A stretch of DNA of 64,000 nucleotides from contig NZ_VIGV01000003.1 of the NCBI RefSeq assembly GCF_007858445.1, positions 248,001 through 312,000 on the forward strand, read 5' to 3'. The translations under genes and the position numbers were made by a program. Position 1 is the first letter of the stretch. Every line of letters starts with the position of its first letter. The notes beneath the pieces were generated by a model, which had not been told where the DNA came from, searched no databases, and saw only the letters and a list, made by a program, of their open reading frames with translations. The stretch is from Tsukamurella sputi (GTDB lineage Bacteria; Actinomycetota; Actinomycetes; Mycobacteriales; Mycobacteriaceae). Positions 32,918-42,382 of the stretch are shown in pieces.

Positions 32918-32993
32918 GTCCAGCTACACATTCGGCCCGCGGCCCGCGGCCCGCGGTCCGCGGGCCGGGCCGCGCCGGGTCGGCCGGCTCGTA

Positions 32994-34094
32994 CTAGGCG
33001 CCGACGATCTGCTCGGCGACCGCCTGCAGCGCCTCGAGGTTCGCGACCTCGAAGGGGAGCGACGGGACCCCCACCACCGGCACCGTCGGGCAGCGGCCGA
33101 CGAACGCGCCGAGCACCTGCACCTCGCGCGCGGCGATCTCCGCGCGCCACGCGTGCACCCGGAGCAGCCCCTCGGCCGTACGGGCGGCGTCGCCGGAACC
33201 GAGACGGCCGGCGGCCTCCCGCGCCGGTTCCGCGCCGACCGCGGCCAGGCCCGGATGGGTGCGGTTGACGATGAGCCCGGCCAGCGGCATCGCCTCGCCC
33301 GCGAGGCGCTCCACGAAGTAGGTGGCCTCGCGCAGCGTGTCCTCCTCCGGGGAGGCGACCACGACGAAGCGCGTGCTGGGCCGCGCGAGCATCGCGTAGG
33401 TACGGTCGGCCCGCTCCTGGAAGCCGCCGATGAGCGTGTCCATCTGCGCCACGAAACCGGAGGCGTCCGAGAGCATCTGGCTGCCCACGATGGTGGAGAC
33501 CAGTTTGAGCGCGAGGCCCATGCCGCCGGAGACCATCCGGCCGAAACCGCGCGTCGGGCCGGCGATGAGCCGCATCAAACGGGAATCGAGCATCGAGCCG
33601 AAGCGCTTCGGTGCGTCCAGGAAGTCCAGCGCGTTGCGCGACGGCGGCGTGTCCACGACCACCAGGTCCCAGCGCTCGTCGGCGGTCAACTGGCCCAGCT
33701 TCTCCATCGCCATGTACTCCTGCGTGCCGGAGAACGAGCTGGCGACGGTCTGATAGAACGGGTTCTCCAGGATCTCCTGGGCGCGAGCGGGATCCGCGTT
33801 CGACGTGACCATCTCGTCGAAGGTCCGCTTCATGTCGAGCATCATGGCGTGCAGCGTCCCGTCGCCGGGGACCGACACCTCCTGCGGCTCGTTCGTCAGG
33901 TCCGCCACGCCGAGCGCCTGCGCGAGCCGTCGGGCGGGGTCGATCGTCAGAACCACCACGCGGCGTCCGTGCTCCGCGGCCCACAGCGCCATCGCCGCCG
34001 CCGTCGTCGTCTTGCCCACACCGCCGCTGCCGCAGCACACGACCACGCGCGTGCCCGGGTCCAGCAACTGCGGGCCCAGCTTGAGGTCGATCAT
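32994..34094 (-). CDS. ArsA/GET3-like ATPase, second subunit
   Basis: This 366-residue protein has a Walker A / deviant P-loop [11 protein letters not shown] (about residues 21-30), switch I region T-I-D-P-A-R-R-L, and [12 protein letters not shown] (A-loop/Walker B-type). These are ArsA/Get3 features, though no arsenic-binding Cys triplet is seen. It is the orthologue by position of M. tuberculosis Rv3679/Rv3680, whose products act together. Its ATG overlaps the end of the other ATPase gene by four bases (ATGA), so an equimolar heteromer is likely. A membrane-protein-targeting or envelope role is inferred, not shown. Confidence 0.87.
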   Translation of the reverse strand: MIDLKLGPQLLDPGTRVVVCCGSGGVGKTTTAAAMALWAAEHGRRVVVLTIDPARRLAQALGVADLTNEPQEVSVPGDGTLHAMMLDMKRTFDEMVTSNADPARAQEILENPFYQTVASSFSGTQEYMAMEKLGQLTADERWDLVVVDTPPSRNALDFLDAPKRFGSMLDSRLMRLIAGPTRGFGRMVSGGMGLALKLVSTIVGSQMLSDASGFVAQMDTLIGGFQERADRTYAMLARPSTRFVVVASPEEDTLREATYFVERLAGEAMPLAGLIVNRTHPGLAAVGAEPAREAAGRLGSGDAARTAEGLLRVHAWRAEIAAREVQVLGAFVGRCPTVPVVGVPSLPFEVANLEALQAVAEQIVGA

Positions 34095-35131
34095 CGGACC
34101 CCCGCCTCGATCAGTGCGCCCGACAGTTCGTACACGCCGCCCAGATCCACGCCGCCCGTGAGCAGCGGCAGTTCCAGCCTGCCCGGCGCGTCGATCGCGT
34201 CGAGGTCCTCGCGCGCACCGTCCTGCCCGCGCACCGTGCGCGCGAACTGGATCGTCTCGGTGAGCAGCCCGGCGAAGTCGTCGTCCGACAGTGGCAGGCC
34301 GGCCCCCTCGAGGGCGGCGCGGACCTCCGGAGCGTCGACGGCACCGTCGGCGGCAGCGGTCAGTTCGGCGTCGGAGAGCAGCTGCGGCAGAGCCCGGTTC
34401 ACGATCACCGCGCCGACCTTCAGGTCCAGCGTGCGGAGCTCGCGCACCGCCTCCGCGGTCTCCTGGATCGGGAGGGATTCGAGCAGCGTCACCAGGTGGA
34501 CGACCGTGTCGGGGGAGTGCAGCAGGCGCACCACCCGGTCGGCCTGGCCGGCGATGGGCCCGGCCTTCGCGATCTCCTTCATCGCCCGTGTCACGTCGAG
34601 GAACTTCCCGATGCGGCCCGTGGGCGGCGCGTCCACGACGATCGCGTCGTAGGCGTAGCGCCCGTCCTTGCCGCGGCGCTGCGTGCACTCCATGATCTTG
34701 CCGGTGATCAGGATGTCTTTGAGGCCCGGCGCCAGAGTGGTCGCGAACTCGATCGCGCCGATGGACTTGAGTGCGCGCGCGGCCAGTCCCATGCCGTAGT
34801 TGGTCTTGAGGTAGTCGAGGAACGTGGCCTCGACGTCCATCGACAGCGCGAAGACCGCGCCGTCGCCGTCGGCGGTGGCGATCTTCGTCTCGGCCGGGGG
34901 CAGCTCGCCCACCTCGAACGTCGGGGCGATGCCGCCGCGGCCCTCCACCTCGATGAGCAGGACCTTCTTGCCGCCGGCGGCGAGGGCCAGCGCGAGGGCC
35001 GCGGCCACCGTCGACTTGCCGGTGCCGCCCTTGCCGGACACGAAATGCAGCCTGGAGTCCCGCAGCCCGTCGGGCCAGGCCGTCCCCGTGTCCTGCGCGA
35101 CCCCTCCGGGATCCGCCTCGCTCACCACCAC
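34091..35131 (-). CDS. ArsA/GET3-like ATPase, first subunit
   Basis: This 346-residue protein has the P-loop [10 protein letters not shown] (about residues 32-41), E-V-E-G-R-G-G as switch I variant, and [12 protein letters not shown] for the nucleotide-sensing loop. It overlaps the start of the second ATPase gene by four bases. The M-V-V-S start (a GTG among several in-frame GTGs) is the ORF's longest reasonable form; an exact start further in is possible. Divergent from DUF4177, it belongs to the conserved block between WhiB4 and RidA. Confidence 0.87.
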   Translation of the reverse strand: MVVSEADPGGVAQDTGTAWPDGLRDSRLHFVSGKGGTGKSTVAAALALALAAGGKKVLLIEVEGRGGIAPTFEVGELPPAETKIATADGDGAVFALSMDVEATFLDYLKTNYGMGLAARALKSIGAIEFATTLAPGLKDILITGKIMECTQRRGKDGRYAYDAIVVDAPPTGRIGKFLDVTRAMKEIAKAGPIAGQADRVVRLLHSPDTVVHLVTLLESLPIQETAEAVRELRTLDLKVGAVIVNRALPQLLSDAELTAAADGAVDAPEVRAALEGAGLPLSDDDFAGLLTETIQFARTVRGQDGAREDLDAIDAPGRLELPLLTGGVDLGGVYELSGALIEAGVR

Positions 35132-35270
35132 GACCGGAGCATATCCATACCGCCGTGCACGGCCGGGCCGTTAACGTGAAGCTCCCTCGGCAATGCGACC
35201 GAGAACACGTTCTGCAGCGGTGAAGGGATCGTGCCTGTCGCGCCGCGCCGGAGGTGGATAGGGTGATGCC

Positions 35271-35435
35271 ATGAGCGAGAAGACCACGTGGGAGTACTCC
35301 ACGATCCCCCTGCTGACGCACGCCACCAAGCAGATCCTCGACACCTGGGGCTCCGACGGCTGGGAGCTCGTGACCGTGCTGCCCGGCCCCACCGGGGAGC
35401 AGCACGTCGCGTACATGAAGCGGCCCACGTCGTGA
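35271..35435 (+). CDS. DUF4177-type small protein (54 aa)
   Basis: This short protein reads [14 protein letters not shown]... with the DUF4177 core W-E-Y at the start and G-W-E-L-V-T-V at about residues 30-36, followed by A-Y-M-K-R. The gene has GGAGG upstream, and its stop overlaps the RidA-like start by four bases (GTGA). The same small gene sits in this place in mycobacteria (Rv3678A). Function unknown. Confidence 0.85.
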   Translation: MSEKTTWEYSTIPLLTHATKQILDTWGSDGWELVTVLPGPTGEQHVAYMKRPTS

Positions 35436-35896
35436 CGGCCTCGGAGCGCCTCGCCGAGCTGGGTATCGCCCTGCCCGAGGTGGTGCCCCCGCTGGCCGCG
35501 TACGTCCCGGCCACCCGGGTGGGCGACTTCGTGTACACCTCGGGCCAGCTGCCGATGCGCGACGGCGAGCTCGTGGCGCAGGGCAAGGTCAGCGAGAACC
35601 GCGAGGGCATCGTCCACCTCGAGGACGCGACCTTCGCCGCCCGGCAGTGCGCGCTGAACGCACTCGCGGCGATCCACTCGCTCGTGGGCATCGACTCGGT
35701 CAAGCGGATCGTGAAGGTCACCGGCTACGTGGCGTCCGCGCCCGGCTTCTCCAACCAGGCGCAGGTGCTCAACGGTGCATCGCTGCTGCTCGGCGAGATC
35801 TTCGGCGACGCGGGCGTGCACGTGCGCTCCGCCGTCGGCGTCGCCGAGTTGCCGCTCGGCGCACCCGTCGAGGTCGAGCTCACGGTCCAGGTATGA
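35432..35896 (+). CDS. RidA/YjgF-family enamine/imine deaminase
   Basis: This 154-residue protein starts at GTG 35432, overlapping the DUF4177 stop. It has the family patterns [30 protein letters not shown] and [12 protein letters not shown]. The RidA trimer hydrolyses reactive enamine/imine intermediates. This longer mycobacterial type (Rv3678c) is a subfamily without the classic C-terminal R-V-E-I arginine, so the substrate is uncertain. Its stop overlaps the metallo-beta-lactamase-fold gene (ATGA). Confidence 0.87.
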   Translation: MTASERLAELGIALPEVVPPLAAYVPATRVGDFVYTSGQLPMRDGELVAQGKVSENREGIVHLEDATFAARQCALNALAAIHSLVGIDSVKRIVKVTGYVASAPGFSNQAQVLNGASLLLGEIFGDAGVHVRSAVGVAELPLGAPVEVELTVQV

Positions 35897-36711
35897 CGCT
35901 CGTCCATCCGGCGCCGGGGAAGCTGCGGCAGGTCACGCCCTACGCGGCGGTGATGCTCTGTGACAACCCGTCGGTGATGACCCTCGAGGGCACCAACACC
36001 TGGATCCTGCGCGCCCCGGGGCGCGAGGAGGCCGTGGTGGTCGACCCGGGCCCCAAGGGCGACAAGAAGCACCTCAAGCGCGTCGCCAAGGCCGCCGGCA
36101 CCGTCGCACTGACCCTGGTGACGCACCGGCACGGCGATCACACCGGTGGTCTCAAGCGCTGGGAGGAGCTCACCCGCAGCCCCATCCGGGCGTTCTCGCC
36201 GAAGTACTGCATCAACACCGCCACGCCGCTCACCGGCGGCGAGGTGATCGAGGTCGCCGGTCTGCGGATCGAGGTCCTGCACACTCCCGGGCACACCGCC
36301 GACTCGCTCAGCTTCCTGGTCGACGGTGCCGAGGGCGACCCCGGCGCGCTGGTCTCCGGTGACACGATCCTCGGCCGCGGCACCACGGTCCTCGACGCCG
36401 AGGACGGCACCCTCGCGGACTACCTCGGCTCATTGGAGGCGCTGTCGACGGTGGCCGCCGGCCGCGTGCTGCTTCCCGGTCACGGCCCGGACCTGCCCGA
36501 CGCCGGGCCCGTGGTCGCGGCGTACGCCGCGCACCGTCAGGACCGCCTGCAGCAGGTCCGCGACGCCCTGGAGCAACTCGGTGTCAGCGCGTCGGAGGCG
36601 AAGCCGATGAAGGTCGTCAAGCACGTCTACCGCGACGTGGACAAGAAGGCCTGGCCCGCGGCGCGCATGTCGGTCAAGGTCCAGCTCGCCTATCTGGCCG
36701 CGCACAGCTGA
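35893..36711 (+). CDS. Metallo-beta-lactamase-fold hydrolase (LACTB2-like)
   Basis: This 272-residue protein has the zinc motif T-H-R-H-G-D-H-T-G-G (residues about 76-85), H-T-P-G-H-T-A-D-S (third-ligand region), S-G-D-T-I-L-G-R-G-T (Asp) and L-P-G-H-G-P-D (His). Such proteins act as ribonucleases or thioester hydrolases. The orthologue in M. tuberculosis is Rv3677c. The operon DUF4177-RidA-MBL converges on crp with an inverted repeat in the gap. The exact substrate is unknown. Confidence 0.87.
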   Translation: MTLVHPAPGKLRQVTPYAAVMLCDNPSVMTLEGTNTWILRAPGREEAVVVDPGPKGDKKHLKRVAKAAGTVALTLVTHRHGDHTGGLKRWEELTRSPIRAFSPKYCINTATPLTGGEVIEVAGLRIEVLHTPGHTADSLSFLVDGAEGDPGALVSGDTILGRGTTVLDAEDGTLADYLGSLEALSTVAAGRVLLPGHGPDLPDAGPVVAAYAAHRQDRLQQVRDALEQLGVSASEAKPMKVVKHVYRDVDKKAWPAARMSVKVQLAYLAAHS

Positions 36712-36729
36712 TCTGCAGGCGACCGGGAT

Positions 36730-36816
36730 GGGGCGGGGAGTCACTGCTCACTAGGCTTCGTACCCTCGGCTAGCGCCTCGGGCACTGCAGAATCGTTCGC
36801 AGCGACTCCCCGCCCC
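36730..36816. repeat. 13-bp inverted repeat between convergent MBL and crp
   Basis: GGGGCGGGGAGTC (36730-36742) and GACTCCCCGCCCC (36804-36816) are exact inverse copies 61 bases apart in the 121-base gap between convergent genes. A long-loop bidirectional terminator is plausible, though no T-tract follows on either strand. Confidence 0.6.
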
Positions 36817-36832
36817 CTCCTCGTCTCAGAGG

Positions 36833-37507
36833 TCAGCGTGCGCGGCGAGCTAGGCGCTCTGAATCGGTGATCACCACGGACTTGCCCTCGAGGCGAAGCC
36901 AGCCACGGTGTGCGAAATCGGCGAGGGCCTTGTTGACCGTCTCGCGGGAAGCGCCTACGAGCTGCGCGATCTCCTCCTGCGTCAGGTCGTGCGTGACCCG
37001 CAGGGCGCCGTTCTCGTGCGTGCCGAAGCGCTGCGCGAGCTGCAGTAGCTGCTTGGCGACGCGACCGGGGACGTCGGTGAAGATGAGATCGGCCAGGTTG
37101 TTGTTCGTGCGCCGCAGTCGGCGGGCGAGCACGCGCAGCAGCTGCTCCGCGATCTCGGGCCGGTCGCGGATCCACGCACGCAGGGCCTCGCGGTCCATCG
37201 TCATCGCGCGGACCTCGGTGATGCACGTGGCGCTGGACGTACGCGGACCCGGATCGAAGATCGACATCTCACCGAACATGTCCGACGGTCCCATGACCGA
37301 CAGCAGGTTCTCGCGGCCGTCCGGAGAGCGGCGGCCGAGCTTCACCTTGCCGGACAGGATGATGTACAGCCGGTCACCGGGCTCGCCCTCGTTGAAGATG
37401 ACGTGCCCACGGGGGTAGTCGACCTCGTGCAGATCCTTGGTGAGCGCATCGACCGCGCCCGGCTCGACACCCTGAAAAATGCCGGCCCGCGCCAGGACCT
37501 CGTCCAC
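36833..37507 (-). CDS. crp: cAMP-responsive global regulator Crp/GlxR
   Basis: This 224-residue protein is close to M. tuberculosis Crp (Rv3676). The cAMP domain contains [17 protein letters not shown] (about residues 77-93). The dimer helix [19 protein letters not shown] leads to a winged HTH with [19 protein letters not shown]. It binds TGTGA-N6-TCACA-type sites. It is expected to control resuscitation, carbon metabolism and sRNA/WhiB genes; several sites in this window fit (32428, 37596, 58877). It is monocistronic or follows the small membrane gene upstream. Confidence 0.96.
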   Translation of the reverse strand: MDEVLARAGIFQGVEPGAVDALTKDLHEVDYPRGHVIFNEGEPGDRLYIILSGKVKLGRRSPDGRENLLSVMGPSDMFGEMSIFDPGPRTSSATCITEVRAMTMDREALRAWIRDRPEIAEQLLRVLARRLRRTNNNLADLIFTDVPGRVAKQLLQLAQRFGTHENGALRVTHDLTQEEIAQLVGASRETVNKALADFAHRGWLRLEGKSVVITDSERLARRAR

Positions 37508-37595
37508 GGGGTACCTCGTTCCTTGATCGACTATCCGTCGCGGGCGGGAGATCGCCGCGACCTGAAATGTGAGTTTATGCAGCGGTCCGCGCAGA

Positions 37596-37611
37596 TGTGG
37601 GAAATCGCACA
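37596..37611. promoter_or_regulatory. Candidate Crp/GlxR autoregulatory site
   Basis: TGTGG-GAAATC-GCACA matches the outer TGTG and CACA of the Crp consensus with one change per arm. It lies 88-104 bases upstream of the crp ATG, in the 219-base gap between crp and the small membrane gene. A further half-site TGTGA lies at 37568-37572. Confidence 0.5.
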
Positions 37612-37726
37612 GACGACTACACGAAAGACTACCCGTTCACATGTCGAAGGGCACGCCGACGTTCCGCTTTCCGCGCAGACGGAAGCGATGCGATGCGGCC
37701 GGGCGACACGTCAGCGGGCGGTCGAA

Positions 37727-37942
37727 TCAGCTGGCGCGACGTTCCGCGCCTCCGTCGAGATCGAGGCTGTCGACGGCCTTCGGAAGGCCTATCCGCGCCA
37801 GGGTCTCGACATCGGGCGCCTCGTCCTCGCCGGTCGCGGGTGGCACGACGGGCTCGGCCGTGACCCGTGCCTCGATACGCTCCATGGCCAACGCGAACAG
37901 CATCAGCACCACGGGGAACAGCAACCCGAGCAATCCTTGCAT
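37727..37942 (-). CDS. Small membrane protein between crp and nth (Rv3675-like)
   Basis: This 71-residue protein has one N-terminal helix (L-L-G-L-L-F-P-V-V-L-M-L-F-A-L-A-M) then a polar tail with E-A-R-V-T-A-E-P-V-V-P-P. Position between crp and nth matches the small membrane protein Rv3675 of M. tuberculosis. It is shorter and I see no named motif. ATG is at 37940-37942. Minus-strand transcription would read into crp. Confidence 0.6.
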   Translation of the reverse strand: MQGLLGLLFPVVLMLFALAMERIEARVTAEPVVPPATGEDEAPDVETLARIGLPKAVDSLDLDGGAERRAS

Positions 37943-38017
37943 GCCGGACAGTAAACACAGCCAAGGTCTCGATACGGCAACGAACGAGCCACGGCACCGT
38001 CGTTAGAATCGGATCCC

Positions 38018-38788
38018 ATGCCCCCGGAGCCGGAAACCCACCTCGGACTGGTGCGCCGTGCCCGGCGGATGAATCGGACACTCGCCGCAGCTTTCCCCCA
38101 CGTGTACTGCGAACTCGACTTCACCGATCCGCTCGAGCTGTCGGTCGCCACGATCCTCTCCGCGCAGTGCACCGACGTGCGCGTGAATCAAGTCACACCG
38201 GCGTTGTTCGCGCGCTACCGCACCGCCGCCGACTACGCCGGCGCGAACCGTGCGGAGCTCGAGGAGTACATCCGCTCGACGGGCTTCTACCGCAACAAGG
38301 CCACGTCGATCATGGGCCTGGGCCAGGCCCTTGTGGACCGCTTCGACGGCGAGGTGCCGCGCACCATGAAGGAACTGGTGACGCTCCCCGGTTTCGGCCG
38401 CAAGACGGCGAACGTGATCCTCGGCAACGCCTTCGACGTCCCCGGGATCACCGTGGACACGCACTTCTCCCGGCTGGTGCACCGCTGGCAGTGGACGGAG
38501 GAGACGGACCCGGTGAAGATCGAGCACGCCGTCGGCGAGCTCATCCCCCGCAAGGAATGGACCCTGCTGAGCCACCGCGTGATCTTCCACGGCCGCCGCG
38601 TCTGCCACGCCCGAAAGCCAGCGTGCGGCGTCTGCGTGCTCGCCAAGGACTGCCCGTCGTTCGGGGCCGGGCCGATCGATCCGGCCGAGGCCGCGGACCT
38701 GGTGAAGGGCCCGGAGCGGGATCACTTGCTCGAGATCGCGCCGCCCCCGCCCCGGCGCCGCCGCGTGCGGCCGGAGGCCGCCCGGTGA
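38018..38788 (+). CDS. nth: Endonuclease III (DNA glycosylase/AP lyase)
   Basis: This 256-residue protein has a HhH-GPD fold: [11 protein letters not shown], the helix-hairpin-helix [11 protein letters not shown] (about residues 125-135) with catalytic Lys, V-D-T-H-F-S-R-L (Asp), and the [4Fe-4S] cluster motif [17 protein letters not shown]. It removes oxidised pyrimidines and nicks the abasic site. It is followed by three genes linked by GTGA and ATGA overlaps (thioredoxin-like, NUDIX, MarP). Confidence 0.96.
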   Translation: MPPEPETHLGLVRRARRMNRTLAAAFPHVYCELDFTDPLELSVATILSAQCTDVRVNQVTPALFARYRTAADYAGANRAELEEYIRSTGFYRNKATSIMGLGQALVDRFDGEVPRTMKELVTLPGFGRKTANVILGNAFDVPGITVDTHFSRLVHRWQWTEETDPVKIEHAVGELIPRKEWTLLSHRVIFHGRRVCHARKPACGVCVLAKDCPSFGAGPIDPAEAADLVKGPERDHLLEIAPPPPRRRRVRPEAAR

Positions 38789-39471
38789 CCGGGCCCGAAC
38801 AGGAACCGGGTACCGAGCCCGCGCCCCTGCTCCCCGGCGAGCGCAGCAGGATCCCCGCCGCCGTGCGCTGGCTGATCGTCTGCGCGATCGTCGCCGTCGC
38901 CCTCGGGGTGGCCATCTGGCCCCGCGGGAACGAGGGTGCGGCCCCCACGGCGCCGGCGGCGGCACCGTCGACCAGCGCGAGCCCCGGCGAGCTCGCGGCC
39001 GCGCGCACGAGGGCGGCCCTGCCGCCCTGCCCCGGGGGCATCGGCGCGAAGGCCCTCGCCGGCAAGCCCCTGACCTGCCTCGGCGACGGCGCGCCCGTCG
39101 ACCTGGCGGCCGCGGGGAACAGGCCGGTGCTGCTCAACATCTGGGCCTGGTGGTGCGGGCCGTGCCGCGTCGAACTGCCCGTGCTCGCGGAGGTCGCGGC
39201 GCGCGCGGGGGACCGCCTGACGGTGCTCGGCGTGCACGCCGACGCGAACGCCGCCGCGGGCCTCGACCTGCTCGCCGAACTCACGGTCGCGCTGCCCACG
39301 GTGCAGGACCCGCAGGCCCTCGTCGCGACCACGCTGGGAGCGCCCCGGGCGTACCCCGTGACCGTTCTGTTGCGCGCCGATGGCACTGTGGCCGGTGTGC
39401 ACGCCCAACCCTTCACCTCCGTCGACGACGTGGCCTCGCTCCTGCGCAGCGAGCTCGGGGTGACGCTGTGA
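38785..39471 (+). CDS. Membrane-anchored TlpA-like thioredoxin-fold protein
   Basis: This 228-residue protein starts at GTG 38785, overlapping the nth stop. It has an N-terminal anchor helix (about 27-46), an Ala/Pro linker, then a thioredoxin domain with [11 protein letters not shown] (redox CxxC), [10 protein letters not shown] and the cis-Pro in A-Y-P-V-T-V-L-L. An extra Cys pair flanks the start of the domain (P-P-C-P...T-C-L-G). It likely handles disulfides on the outer side of the membrane. Orthologue by position: Rv3673c. Confidence 0.87.
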   Translation: MTGPEQEPGTEPAPLLPGERSRIPAAVRWLIVCAIVAVALGVAIWPRGNEGAAPTAPAAAPSTSASPGELAAARTRAALPPCPGGIGAKALAGKPLTCLGDGAPVDLAAAGNRPVLLNIWAWWCGPCRVELPVLAEVAARAGDRLTVLGVHADANAAAGLDLLAELTVALPTVQDPQALVATTLGAPRAYPVTVLLRADGTVAGVHAQPFTSVDDVASLLRSELGVTL

Positions 39472-40178
39472 CGGCCCCGCAGTGGCTCGACCCGCTGCTC
39501 GGCAACCTGGGCGATGTCGCGGGTGAGCTGAGGGAACGCGGCGGTGCGGTCGCGGCGCTGCAGCGGGTCAAGGATCCGCGACGCGCGTCCGTCCTGATCC
39601 TGTTCGACGGTGACCCGTCGGCCGCCGGACCGACCCCGCCCGCCGACGCGACGGTGCTGCTCACCCAGCGCGCCTCGGCGTTGCGGCAGCACGCGGGGCA
39701 GGTCGCCTTCCCCGGCGGCGCCCGCGATCCCGAGGACGCGGACGACGTGGCGGTCGCGCTGCGCGAGGCCCGGGAGGAGACGGGACTGGACCCCGGCTCC
39801 GTGCAGGTCCTGGCCGAGCTCGACCCGATCGAGGTGCCGGTGTCGGGCTTCCGTGTGGTCCCCGTGATCGGCTTCGCGGCCCGGCCCTGCGAGGTCCGCG
39901 CCGTCGATCCGGCCGAGACCGCGCTCGTCCGCCGTGTGCCGCTCGCCGAACTGATCGATCCCGCGCACCGGTTCATGGTGCGCAAGTCCTTCTACCGCGG
40001 GCCCGCCTTCGCCGCCGGACCGATGCTGGTGTGGGGCTTCACGGGCGGGCTCATGAACGCGCTGATCGGGGCCGCGGGCTGGGAACGGCCCTGGGACACC
40101 TCCGACGTGCGGCCGCTCACCGACGAGGTGCGCGCCGCGGCCACCCGCGCCCAGCACTGGCAGGAGAGCACGCGATGA
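39468..40178 (+). CDS. NUDIX hydrolase, CoA pyrophosphatase type (NudL)
   Basis: This 236-residue protein has the Nudix box G-G-A-R-D-P-E-D-A-D-D-V-A-V-A-L-R-E-A-R-E-E-T-G-L (about 81-105), preceded by the CoA-specific L-L-T-Q-R-A-S-A-L-R-Q-H-A-G-Q-V-A-F-P-G-G. The L-R-x-H-x-G-Q-V-x-F-P-G signature marks CoA/acyl-CoA diphosphatases. It starts at GTG 39468, overlapping the upstream stop, and ends overlapping marP. Confidence 0.92.
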   Translation: MTAPQWLDPLLGNLGDVAGELRERGGAVAALQRVKDPRRASVLILFDGDPSAAGPTPPADATVLLTQRASALRQHAGQVAFPGGARDPEDADDVAVALREAREETGLDPGSVQVLAELDPIEVPVSGFRVVPVIGFAARPCEVRAVDPAETALVRRVPLAELIDPAHRFMVRKSFYRGPAFAAGPMLVWGFTGGLMNALIGAAGWERPWDTSDVRPLTDEVRAAATRAQHWQESTR

Positions 40179-41374
40179 CCGGTTCCACCTGGGTCGACGT
40201 GATCGTCGTCGTCCTGATGATCCTGGCCGCGATCTCCGGCTACCGCCAGGGCGCCGCGGCCTCGGTGCTGGCCTTCATCGGCGTGGTGCTCGGCGCCGCC
40301 GCCGGCGTGCTGCTGGCCCCCCACGTCCTCGGCTCCGTGGGCGACGCGAAGGGGCGGGTGCTGCTCGGTGTGGGCCTGCTCGCGGGGCTGGTGATCATCG
40401 GCGAGCTGTCGGGCATGGTGCTCGGGCGCGCGGTCCGCAGCTCCATCCGCGGCACCGGACTGCGTGCCGTGGACTCCGGTGTCGGTGCCGTCGTCCAGGT
40501 CGGCGCGCTGCTGCTCGCGGCATGGCTGGTGGCCATCCCGCTGACCTCCGCCGCCGCGCCGCAGATCTCCCGGTCCGTCAACGGCTCCGCGGTGCTCGGC
40601 GCCGTGAACGATTTCGCGAAGGGCGTCGGCGCCGACGGGCTGCCGCAGAAGTTCTCGGCGATCGTCGACGACTCCGGGCTGCCGCAGGCGCTCGGCCCCT
40701 TCGTCAACACCCCGGTGGTCAGCGTGGAGGCGCCCGAGAGGGTGGACTTCACGGACCCCGCGGTGCAGCGCGTCCGGTCCTCGGTGGTCCGCATCGACGG
40801 CCAGGCCCCGTCGTGCAGCCGTGCGCTCGAGGGCTCCGGCTTCGTCGCGACGGCCGGCCGCGTCGTCACCAACGCGCACGTCGTCGCCGGTACCCGCAGC
40901 GTGCAGGTCACCGTCGACGGTGCCAAGAAGTACAGCGCGCAGGTCGTCTACTTCGACGCGCAGACCGACGTCGCGGTGCTCGACGTGCCCGGCCTGCAGG
41001 CGAAGCCGCTCCGGATCGTCTTCAACGGCGCCAAGCCCGGCGATCCCGGCTTCGTGCTCGGTTACCCGGGCGGTGGCCCGCTCACCCTGTCCTCGTCGCG
41101 GGTGCGCAGCCAGCAGACCCTCGAAGGGCGCAACATCTACCGGGACGCGCAGGTCCGGCGTGATGTCTACCTGCTGCGCGGGCAGGTGCGGCCCGGCAAC
41201 TCGGGCGGTCCCGTCTTCGATCGCGAGGGCAACGTGGTGGGCGTGATCTTCGGCGTGGCCGTCGACGATCCCGACACCGCCTTCGCTCTCACCGCCAAGC
41301 AGGTCGAGCCCGCCCTGCAGGCGGGGACCACCGCGGCGGCGGGCGTCTCGACCGGGGCCTGCGTCAACCGCTGA
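40175..41374 (+). CDS. marP: Acid-resistance periplasmic protease MarP
   Basis: This 399-residue protein has four predicted N-terminal helices (about residues 8-130), then a chymotrypsin-like domain with T-N-A-H-V-V-A-G (His), Q-T-D-V-A-V-L-D (Asp) and R-P-G-N-S-G-G-P-V (Ser). Cysteines flanking the domain (P-S-C-S-R-A and the C-terminal G-A-C-V-N-R) could form the redox disulfide described for the mycobacterial enzyme (Rv3671c). That enzyme is needed for pH homeostasis and cell-wall hydrolase processing. It is last of the nth-marP run of overlapping genes. Confidence 0.93.
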   Translation: MTGSTWVDVIVVVLMILAAISGYRQGAAASVLAFIGVVLGAAAGVLLAPHVLGSVGDAKGRVLLGVGLLAGLVIIGELSGMVLGRAVRSSIRGTGLRAVDSGVGAVVQVGALLLAAWLVAIPLTSAAAPQISRSVNGSAVLGAVNDFAKGVGADGLPQKFSAIVDDSGLPQALGPFVNTPVVSVEAPERVDFTDPAVQRVRSSVVRIDGQAPSCSRALEGSGFVATAGRVVTNAHVVAGTRSVQVTVDGAKKYSAQVVYFDAQTDVAVLDVPGLQAKPLRIVFNGAKPGDPGFVLGYPGGGPLTLSSSRVRSQQTLEGRNIYRDAQVRRDVYLLRGQVRPGNSGGPVFDREGNVVGVIFGVAVDDPDTAFALTAKQVEPALQAGTTAAAGVSTGACVNR

Positions 41375-41393
41375 TCGGGCGCGCGCACGCCGG

Positions 41394-42359
41394 TCAGGGC
41401 AGCAGGCGAGGTCCGGGCAGACCCGCGAGGAAGTCCGCGAGCTGCGGCCCGACGGTGCCGGGCGCCTCCTCGTGCGCGTAGTGCCCGGCGTTCTCGACGG
41501 CCCGGACCCGGTAGTCGGTGGCCCAGTCGTGGCTCGAGTACACGGGCTGCGGCAGCACGTAGGGGTCCACTTCGCCGCGGAAGGCGAGCACGGGGATGTG
41601 CAGCCGCTGGTTCATGCTGCTGAGGAACCGGCTGCCGTCGGGACGGAATTGGCTGCGCCACGCCCAGCGCGCGTACTCGAGGGCACAGTGCGCGGTGCCG
41701 GGGATGCGGATGGCGCTGCGGTACTGCGTGAGCGCTTCGGCGTAGTCGGCGGTGCGTCGCCAGGTGGAGCCGCTGCGGGCGGCGTACAGGGCGCCGATCT
41801 CGGCACCGTCGTCGCGGGTCAGGCGGTCCTCCGCGACCCGGGGGAGCTGCGCGAAGGTGATGGGCCCGAGCATGGCGGAGCGCTGGTCCTTGTTGCGCAG
41901 GGCGGACCGCTTGAGCGCGATCGGGTGCGGCGAGGAGATCACCGCGATCGCGGAGACCAGCCGGGGGTGCAGGGTGGCCGTGGCCCAGCAGCCCAGGCCG
42001 CCCTCGCCGTGCCCGACGAGCGCCGCCGACGTGTGGCCGAGCGCGCGGACCAGACCTGCGACGTCGCCGGACAGCGTCCAACCGTCGTAGCCGCGCGGCG
42101 GCTTGTCGCTGTCGCCGTAGCCGCGCAGGTCGAAGGCGACGGCGCGGTAGCCCGCGTCGTGCAGTTGTGGCAGCAGGTGCCGCCAGCTCCACCAGAAGCC
42201 GCCGAAGCCGTGCAGCAGCACGACGAGCGGCCGGTCGAGATCGGGATCGGACCCCTCGGGCCGGTACTCGACGGCGTGCAGCCGGATGCCGTTGGCGCGC
42301 ACGTCGAGGTGCTCCCAGGGGCCGGGGAACCGGACGCTCGACGGATCGGGACTGGTCAC
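41394..42359 (-). CDS. EphE-like alpha/beta hydrolase
   Basis: The 321-residue protein starts at GTG 42359. It has the oxyanion H-G-F-G-G, the nucleophile elbow G-H-G-E-G-G (V-G-H-G-E-G-G-L) and later H-Y-A-H-E-E-A-P. The usual D/S nucleophile in G-x-S/D-x-G is replaced by Glu, so catalysis is questionable. Position matches the epoxide hydrolase-like EphE (Rv3670) of M. tuberculosis. It sits between MarP (convergent) and the holin-like gene, just 23 bases after it on the same strand. Confidence 0.7.
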   Translation of the reverse strand: MTSPDPSSVRFPGPWEHLDVRANGIRLHAVEYRPEGSDPDLDRPLVVLLHGFGGFWWSWRHLLPQLHDAGYRAVAFDLRGYGDSDKPPRGYDGWTLSGDVAGLVRALGHTSAALVGHGEGGLGCWATATLHPRLVSAIAVISSPHPIALKRSALRNKDQRSAMLGPITFAQLPRVAEDRLTRDDGAEIGALYAARSGSTWRRTADYAEALTQYRSAIRIPGTAHCALEYARWAWRSQFRPDGSRFLSSMNQRLHIPVLAFRGEVDPYVLPQPVYSSHDWATDYRVRAVENAGHYAHEEAPGTVGPQLADFLAGLPGPRLLP

Positions 42360-42382
42360 CGGGGTTGCCTCGGTCGTGCGGG

